From contig NZ_JAHUBR010000001.1 of assembly GCF_025376885.1 (NCBI RefSeq), positions 744,001 to 808,000 on the forward strand: a DNA stretch of 64,000 nt, given 5' to 3'. The position numbers were made by a program, and so were the translations under genes. This DNA comes from Pseudoruegeria sp. SHC-113. Its GTDB lineage: Bacteria > Pseudomonadota > Alphaproteobacteria > Rhodobacterales > Rhodobacteraceae. Shown here in pieces: positions 59,506 through 64,000 of the stretch (the stretch's first letter is position 1; each line of letters opens with the position of its first letter). The notes below the pieces were generated by a model. The model ran no database searches. It worked only from the letters and a program-made list of their open reading frames with translations, and was not told the DNA's origin.

Positions 59506-60569
59506 GCCTGACCCGTGAAGACGTGCTCGCCGTTCTTAAAACGGTCGAGCTGCCCGGCGGCGGCGGCGATCTTGCGGCCTCCGGCATGGTGCGCGCGCTC
59601 ACCGTGGACGGCGGTGCCGTGCGCTTCGTGATGGAGATCGATCCCTCCCGCGCGCCTGCGGCCGAAGCCGCCAAAGCAGAGGCGGAAACCAAGATCAAAG
59701 CGCTGCCCGGCGTGCAGGGCGTCTCCATTGTGATGACGGCCCACAGCAGCCCGAAAGCGCCGCCGGATTTGAAAGCCAGCCGTCCGGCGCAGCCGCAAGG
59801 CCCGCAGAAGATCCCCGGTGTCGATCACATCATCGCTGTCGCCTCCGGCAAGGGCGGCGTGGGCAAGAGTACCGTGTCGGCCAACCTCGCCGCCGCGCTG
59901 GCCGCTGAGGGGCGCAAGGTCGGCCTGCTCGACGCCGATGTCTACGGCCCCTCCCAGCCGCGCATGCTCGGCGTCTCCGGTCGCCCGGCCTCGCCGGATG
60001 GCAAGACAATCCTGCCCCTGCGTAACCACGGGGTGACGATGATGTCCATCGGGCTGATGACGCCGGACGATCAGGCGGTCGTTTGGCGCGGGCCGATGCT
60101 GATGGGCGCGCTGCAGCAGATGATGAACCAGGTGCAATGGGGCGCGCTCGACGTGCTGATCGTCGATCTGCCGCCGGGCACGGGGGATGTGCAGATGACG
60201 CTCACCCAAAAGGCAGCAGTGGACGGGGCGATCATCGTCTCCACCCCGCAGGACGTGGCCTTGCTGGATGCCCGCAAGGGGATCGACATGTTCAACAAGA
60301 TGAAAACGCCGATCCTTGGCATGATCGAGAACATGTCCACCCATATCTGCAGCAACTGCGGCCATGAGGAACATGTGTTCGGCCATGGCGGCGTGAAGGC
60401 GGAAGCCGAGAAGCTGGGCGTGCCGCTTCTGGCGGAGATCCCGCTGCATCTCGATATCCGGCTGGCCGCCGATGGCGGCGCGCCGATCGTGGTGACGAAG
60501 CCCACAAGCCCGCAGGCCGAGGCCTTCCGCGCCGTGGCGCGCGATTTGGTGGCGCGGGGGCTCGCGTGA
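59502..60569 (+). CDS. apbC: Mrp/ApbC iron-sulfur cluster carrier ATPase
   Basis: 355-residue MinD-type P-loop ATPase that carries [4Fe-4S] clusters to target proteins. A DUF59-like N-terminal domain (to about 95) precedes deviant Walker A SGKGGVGKSTVSANLA, DADVYGPSQPRML, the DLPPGTGDVQMTL motif, and the cluster-binding Cys pair in STHICSNCGHEEHVFG. It sits among FDH accessory genes, so delivery of clusters to FdhA/FdhB or the ferredoxin is likely. Coupled by four-base overlaps on both sides. Confidence 0.94.
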   Translation: MSLTREDVLAVLKTVELPGGGGDLAASGMVRALTVDGGAVRFVMEIDPSRAPAAEAAKAEAETKIKALPGVQGVSIVMTAHSSPKAPPDLKASRPAQPQGPQKIPGVDHIIAVASGKGGVGKSTVSANLAAALAAEGRKVGLLDADVYGPSQPRMLGVSGRPASPDGKTILPLRNHGVTMMSIGLMTPDDQAVVWRGPMLMGALQQMMNQVQWGALDVLIVDLPPGTGDVQMTLTQKAAVDGAIIVSTPQDVALLDARKGIDMFNKMKTPILGMIENMSTHICSNCGHEEHVFGHGGVKAEAEKLGVPLLAEIPLHLDIRLAADGGAPIVVTKPTSPQAEAFRAVARDLVARGLA

Positions 60570-61291
60570 GCGAGGCGCTGAGCTTTCCGCCGCTGATGTC
60601 GGGGCTTGCGCTCTCCGGCACGGTGGATCCCTTCGAGCGTGCTTGTGCTCAGGCCGCGCTGGGATGTGATGCGGGACTGGTGGCGTACAACATCGGGGCC
60701 GACACGATCCGCGCCGCCCTCGTGCTCGCCCCCGAAGTGCCGCTGCGCGCGGCGATGGCGATGCTGCCCACCTGCGGCCTCGGGTTGCAGAATGCGCTCG
60801 GCGCGCTGGCACCGCCGGAAGTGGCGGTGCATCTGGAATGGAGCGGGGGTGTGCGCGTAAACGGCGCGCTTTGCGGGGGGCTTCGTGTCGCGGCCTCCAC
60901 GCAGGAGCCCGATCAGGTGCCTGACTGGCTGGTGGTCGGCCTGAGCCTCGCCTGGCTGCCGCCGGACCCGGACGCGCCCGGCATCACACCCGATGCCACC
61001 GGCCTCGTCGCCGAGGGTTGCGGCGAGGTGGATCCGGGCCAGCTTCTGGAAAGCTGGGCGCGACATACGCTCGTCTGGATCAACCGGTTGGAAGACGGCG
61101 GCGCTGCCGCGCTGCACACTGACTGGCGCGGGCTTGCCCACGGGCTGGGGGAGGAGATCTCTCAGCCGTGGCAGGGCGAACACCTGCGCGGCAGCTTTCT
61201 GGGCGTGGACGAGAATTTCGGCATGCTTCTGCGGCAGGGCAGCGAAACGCGCCTTCTGCCCCTGACTGGCCTTCTGGAGGAAACCCGATGA
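60566..61291 (+). CDS. BirA/LplA-fold protein (DUF4444-type) with altered ligase site
   Basis: 241 residues. The first 140 resemble the biotin/lipoate ligase fold: LGLQNALGALAPPEVAVHLE and the WSGGVRVNGALCGGLRVAAS stretch correspond to the region that in BirA reads KWPND plus the following VNG/GIL strand. Here Glu91 stands where the Lys should be, and no GRGRxG loop is visible, so ligase activity is doubtful. The C-terminal part (HLRGSFLGVDENFGMLLRQG) resembles the small SH3-like DUF4444 domain. The GTG start overlaps apbC. Confidence 0.78.
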   Translation: MSEALSFPPLMSGLALSGTVDPFERACAQAALGCDAGLVAYNIGADTIRAALVLAPEVPLRAAMAMLPTCGLGLQNALGALAPPEVAVHLEWSGGVRVNGALCGGLRVAASTQEPDQVPDWLVVGLSLAWLPPDPDAPGITPDATGLVAEGCGEVDPGQLLESWARHTLVWINRLEDGGAAALHTDWRGLAHGLGEEISQPWQGEHLRGSFLGVDENFGMLLRQGSETRLLPLTGLLEETR

Positions 61292-61779
61292 GTCACGCCG
61301 CCAAACTCGCCCGCGCGATTCATTTCGATGAAAGCGATATGAACGTCTTCCAAAGCCCCGCGCGCACCGGGGAATGGGCCATCTCTGGCGGGTTCGAATT
61401 TTCCAACTGGGGCGAAGCAGACCTCACCGGCAAGGCGCGGCAGGCCTTCGCCAACGGCTGGCTGGGCCTTGAAACCTTCGGCCGCGTGACATTCGTCGCC
61501 GTCACCGCGATCGAGCCCGGCGAACTGGCGGACCTCGCCGAGCGCCTCGCCGATCATTTCGTGCAGATCTACGGCGCGCCCTCGCCAGAAGCCGCCCGCG
61601 CCGTGGCCGAAGAGGAAATCGCCCATATGCGCGCGCTCTGCGAGGATCACGCGCCCAACACGCTGCTCACCGTGCAACGCAGCCTCGCCGAGACCGGCGT
61701 GCGCGAACAGTTCCGCTTCATCGAACCCAGCGACGCCGGCCTCGACCAATTTGCCATCCACGGCTCGCTCGACGAATAG
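61288..61779 (+). CDS. DUF6505-like protein
   Basis: 163 residues: KLARAIHFDESDMNVFQSPA, EWAISGGFEFSNWGEADLTG, KARQAFANGWLGLETFGRVT, HFVQIYGAPSPEAARAVAEE. No catalytic motif or membrane segment is visible. Last gene of the DUF6494-apbC-DUF4444-DUF6505 operon (ATGA overlap). I know the family only as an uncharacterised neighbour of these genes. Confidence 0.8.
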   Translation: MSHAAKLARAIHFDESDMNVFQSPARTGEWAISGGFEFSNWGEADLTGKARQAFANGWLGLETFGRVTFVAVTAIEPGELADLAERLADHFVQIYGAPSPEAARAVAEEEIAHMRALCEDHAPNTLLTVQRSLAETGVREQFRFIEPSDAGLDQFAIHGSLDE

Positions 61780-61848
61780 GGGCGCTGCCCCTCTTGGCCG
61801 TTTCCGGCCAATTCACCCCGGGATAATTGGGCCAAGCTGAAGGGGCCC
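61780..61848 (+). repeat. dispersed ATATTT repeat, long form (after DUF6505 gene)
   Basis: Starts one base after the stop: GGGG-CGCT-GCCCC, then TTGGCC-GTTTCC-GGCCAA, then CCCCGGGATAATTGGGCCAA and GCTGAAGG. The second hairpin has a different sequence from the GTCC/GGAC version but still pairs perfectly. Confidence 0.78.
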
Positions 61849-61904
61849 CACTTTGTTCCAAAAATATCTCGGGGGAGTCCGAAGGACGGGGGGCAGAGCC
61901 CCCC
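61849..61904 (-). repeat. dispersed ATATTT repeat, long form (after WYL regulator)
   Basis: Read on the minus strand from the regulator's end: GGGGGG-CTCTG-CCCCCC, GTCC-TTC-GGAC, TCCCCCGAGATATTTTTGGA and ACAAAGT. It meets the preceding copy head to head. Confidence 0.8.
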
Positions 61905-61914
61905 TTCGCCCGGA

Positions 61915-62622
61915 TCATCCTGGCCTGCGGTCGGGGATGTCCTCACAGGCGGCCATGGCAGCGTAGAAGGCACGCAGGGACTTGGCGGCGTCGTTGGGGA
62001 ACGCGCCATCATCCTGCACATCCGTGATGCGGTCCACGCGGAACATGCGGAAATCCTCGCGCAGTTCGCACCAGGCCACGAGCGTCCAGACCTTGCCCCA
62101 GAACCAGAGGCCAAGGGGGCGGATGCGGCGCGTGGTGGCGGCGCCGGATTGATCTTCATAGGCCATCTGCAGCGCGGTGCGCGTTTCGGCGGCGTCTTCC
62201 AGCCGGTCCAGCAGCGCGCGGGTTTGGGGGGTGAGGTCGCCGGGGTTGCGGGCGTGCACGCGCACGGTTTCAGTCTTTTCACGCATTGCAGGTGGCAGCA
62301 CCGCGTCGATCTTCACGAGTGCTTCTTCGGCGGCCAGCGCCATCCCGGCCCCGCCCCATTCGCGCACCATGCGTGCACCCGCCACCAGCGCCACCAGCTC
62401 GCTGCGGGTGAACATCAGCGGCGGGAGGTCATAGCCCGCGCGCATGACGTAGCCGACCCCGGCCTCCCCCTCGATGGGGACGCCAGAGCCGATCAGATCG
62501 GCGATGTCGCGGTAGATGGTGCGTTCGCTCACTTCCAGCCTTTCGGCCAGCCGCGCCGCTGTCAGCAGCCGTCCGCCCCGCAAGGACTGGACGATCTGGA
62601 ACAGGCGGTCGGCGCGGCGCAT
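61915..62622 (-). CDS. YafY-type WYL-domain transcriptional regulator
   Basis: 235 residues. N-terminal winged helix (MRRADRLFQIVQSLRGGRLL, ARLAERLEVSERTIYRDIADLI), then a linker and WYL-type sensing domain (RRIRPLGLWFWGKVWTLVAW, CELREDFRMFRVDRI). DeoR-like HTH/WYL regulators often control the gene beside them; here a VOC protein ends 3 bases upstream in the same direction, so it may be in the same transcript. Confidence 0.92.
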   Translation of the reverse strand: MRRADRLFQIVQSLRGGRLLTAARLAERLEVSERTIYRDIADLIGSGVPIEGEAGVGYVMRAGYDLPPLMFTRSELVALVAGARMVREWGGAGMALAAEEALVKIDAVLPPAMREKTETVRVHARNPGDLTPQTRALLDRLEDAAETRTALQMAYEDQSGAATTRRIRPLGLWFWGKVWTLVAWCELREDFRMFRVDRITDVQDDGAFPNDAAKSLRAFYAAMAACEDIPDRRPG

Positions 62623-62625
62623 GGC

Positions 62626-62994
62626 TCAGGCGGCCTCGAAGAGGCCGATGGAATTGCCATCGGGATCAAGGATGTAGATGAACTGCCCCGGCGGGATGGT
62701 GATCGGCCCGGCCACGCGGGTGCCGCCTGCTGCCACGGCGCGCGCGGCGGTGGCTTCGGCGGTGTCGCTCACGGCCAGATGCACCGTGGTGCCCGCGCCG
62801 CCTCCGGGTTCGCCCGGATAGAGATGGCCCGCGATGGAGGTCTCCGTCATCGGGAAATAGGCCACCGGATTGGGGCCGCTTTCATCGAGCTTCAACTCCC
62901 AGTTCATCGTGGTGGCGTAGAAATCCATCGCATCGGCGAGGTTGCTCACGGGAATCTCGCACCAGACGAGGGCGTGTTCTTTATCGGTCGGCAT
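62626..62994 (-). CDS. VOC-family protein
   Basis: 122 residues: ALVWCEIPVSNLADAMDFYA, TTMNWELKLDESGPNPVAYF, TVHLAVSDTAEATAARAVAA, and the C-terminal GQFIYILDPDGNSIGLFEAA, the typical pattern of a lactoylglutathione lyase-like or antibiotic-resistance-type VOC fold. The metal ligands are not certain. First of two genes with the WYL regulator. Confidence 0.88.
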   Translation of the reverse strand: MPTDKEHALVWCEIPVSNLADAMDFYATTMNWELKLDESGPNPVAYFPMTETSIAGHLYPGEPGGGAGTTVHLAVSDTAEATAARAVAAGGTRVAGPITIPPGQFIYILDPDGNSIGLFEAA

Positions 62995-63107
62995 GTCTCA
63001 AATCCTGAGTTTGGGTTGGCAATGCCGATGTTCTGCCACAGCCCCCCTGACAGCATACTGTCAGGAGCCTGTCAGGGGGAGGCGTTTTTCTTGCCCGGTT
63101 TCCGACC

Positions 63108-63332
63108 CTAAACCCCGAAGCGCGCGTTCACCCGCTTGCGCACGATGGGCCCGACGGTGGCGATCACCGCAAAGGCGATGGGCCAGGCCAGCGCCCAGGC
63201 TGCGAGCCAATCGCCCAGAAACCCCGCGCCAAATCCGAGCGCCTTCCATGTGGCCACACAGGTGACGATGAAGCTCATCAGCCCCGATGTAATGGCGCTG
63301 AAGGTGAGATGGGCCTGCAGGGGGCGCGTCAT
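63108..63332 (-). CDS. DUF2798 membrane protein
   Basis: 74 residues with two helices (LTFSAITSGLMSFIVTCVAT and WLAAWALAWPIAFAVIATVG) separated by a short loop and ended by a basic VRKRVNARFGV tail, the usual DUF2798 shape (PVAPVV/LRKxVx). ATG 63332 overlaps the DUF1285 stop (ATGA); the longer frame upstream is read-through. Confidence 0.85.
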   Translation of the reverse strand: MTRPLQAHLTFSAITSGLMSFIVTCVATWKALGFGAGFLGDWLAAWALAWPIAFAVIATVGPIVRKRVNARFGV

Positions 63333-63928
63333 TCCAGCTCCTCCGAGGGGATGATCGGGAAGAAGCTCCCGCCCGACCAGACTCCGAACCAGAGCCGCCC
63401 TTCGTGCTGGCGGTGCTGGCCCAGTTCGATCAGCCGGTAGAAGCTCTTGCGGTCGACCAGCGCTTCCAGATTGGCGCGCACCAGCACATAGGGTGAGGGC
63501 TCGCCGGTTTCGGCATCCCGCACCACGCGGATCGGATGCGCGGCATCGGCCGTCACCACATCCTCGATATGGGTGTGAAAGGTGAGCTGCTGCTCCGCCC
63601 CTTCGCCCTCCACCTCGAAATCCACCGCCACGAAGGGTGCGTCTTCCACGGTGATTCCCACCTTCTCGACGGGGGTGACGAGGAAGTAATCCTCCCCATC
63701 CTTGCGCAGAATGGAGGAGAAGAGCTTCACCAGCCCGAAGCGCCCGATGGGGGTGCCGAGGTAGAACCACGTGCCGTCGCGTGCGATGCGCATGTCCAGA
63801 TCGCCGCAGAAGGGTGGGTTCCACAGGTGCACCGGCGGCGGGCCCTTCTTGCCGGCGGCTTTCGCCGCGGCTGCCAGCGTGTCGGCGCTCGGTTTCACGA
63901 TGTTTTCATCAGCCATAGGTTTTGCCAT
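63329..63928 (-). CDS. DUF1285 protein
   Basis: 199 residues: HLWNPPFCGDLDMRIARDGT, WFYLGTPIGRFGLVKLFSSI, LRKDGEDYFLVTPVEKVGIT, and HPIRVVRDAETGEPSPYVLV are diagnostic of DUF1285. Beta-rich, soluble; function unknown. Often next to a MoxR-type ATPase gene, and a plus-strand gene does start at the window edge. Confidence 0.9.
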   Translation of the reverse strand: MAKPMADENIVKPSADTLAAAAKAAGKKGPPPVHLWNPPFCGDLDMRIARDGTWFYLGTPIGRFGLVKLFSSILRKDGEDYFLVTPVEKVGITVEDAPFVAVDFEVEGEGAEQQLTFHTHIEDVVTADAAHPIRVVRDAETGEPSPYVLVRANLEALVDRKSFYRLIELGQHRQHEGRLWFGVWSGGSFFPIIPSEELE

Positions 63929-63987
63929 TTGTGCTGTGGGAATTATCGTCCTTTAATAGCTCATATAGCGAGCAGAGGAGACTTGCC

Positions 63988-64000
63988 ATGCCCCAGACCG
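63988..64000 (+). CDS. start of a plus-strand gene cut by the window edge
   Basis: ATG at 63988 (M-P-Q-T) with GAGGAG eight bases upstream. Only four codons are visible. Because DUF1285 is commonly divergent from a MoxR-type ATPase gene, that is the likely product, but nothing in the sequence itself shows it. Confidence 0.4.

Overview
The window reads as chromosomal DNA of an alphaproteobacterium of the family Rhodobacteraceae (Roseobacter group). It is uniformly GC-rich, densely packed and largely operonic, with many ATGA/GTGA stop-start overlaps. The gene repertoire fits that family: aerobic-type cobaltochelatase CobN, CobW and riboswitch-controlled CbtAB, a triple deformylase array beside fmt, an ALDH16-type fusion beside deoC, and a Tat-exported formate dehydrogenase with DUF3305/DUF3306 accessory genes. 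I saw no tRNA, rRNA, insertion sequence, prophage or CRISPR array. All family assignments come from reading the translated sequence; no database was searched.

Layout. 1-6755 (minus strand): a cobalt/B12 operon headed by a cobalamin riboswitch (cbtB, cbtA, cobW, GNAT, cobN, then a GNAT cut by the window edge). 6906-12299 (plus): a GNAT, smc, a small secreted protein and a lytic transglycosylase. 12388-14650 (minus): cobD, cobC and a DUF1636 metalloprotein. 14835-16171: a receiver-like protein with no phosphorylatable Asp, downstream of a CtrA-type motif, and a glutathionyl-hydroquinone reductase-like GST. 16506-23237 (plus): a second corrin operon (small membrane protein, cbiX with a His-rich tail, cobH, cobL, cobI, a cbiG-cobJ fusion, cobM). 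23384-28376: small proteins, a PatB-type C-S lyase, three tandem deformylase genes (the third with altered catalytic residues) and fmt. 28500-34656: housekeeping genes (TRIC channel, rnhA, methyltransferase, LysE, DUF3429, ispH), a ferredoxin-reductase-like flavoprotein and a kynurenine formamidase-like hydrolase. 34848-39415: P1 peptidase, cupin and SDR operon, creatinase, two small membrane/envelope proteins. 39494-44143: ALDH16, membrane protein and deoC operon, with rpe divergent.

44147-61779 is the most system-like part: a formate dehydrogenase locus. On the minus strand, from 56101 down to 44147, run DUF3305, DUF3306, TorD-like chaperone, FDH-region Tat protein, fdhA, fdhB, cytochrome b gamma subunit, a WD40-cytochrome c fusion, a 41-residue membrane peptide, an NtrC-like regulator without a GAFTGA loop, and a Cache-HAMP histidine kinase. 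Divergent from it are a multi-cluster ferredoxin, then DUF6494-like, ApbC, a BirA/LplA-fold protein with an altered active site, and DUF6505-like. A convergent gene encodes a cytochrome c fused to what looks like a shortened tungstate/molybdate-binding fold. 61915-63928 carries a WYL regulator, a VOC protein, DUF2798 and DUF1285; another gene begins at the right edge.

A dispersed repeat family runs through the window. Long copies with two GC-rich hairpins and an ATATTT box lie just after stop codons, in the sense of the upstream gene. Short copies lie inside operons in antisense orientation, and one is in frame inside cobN.
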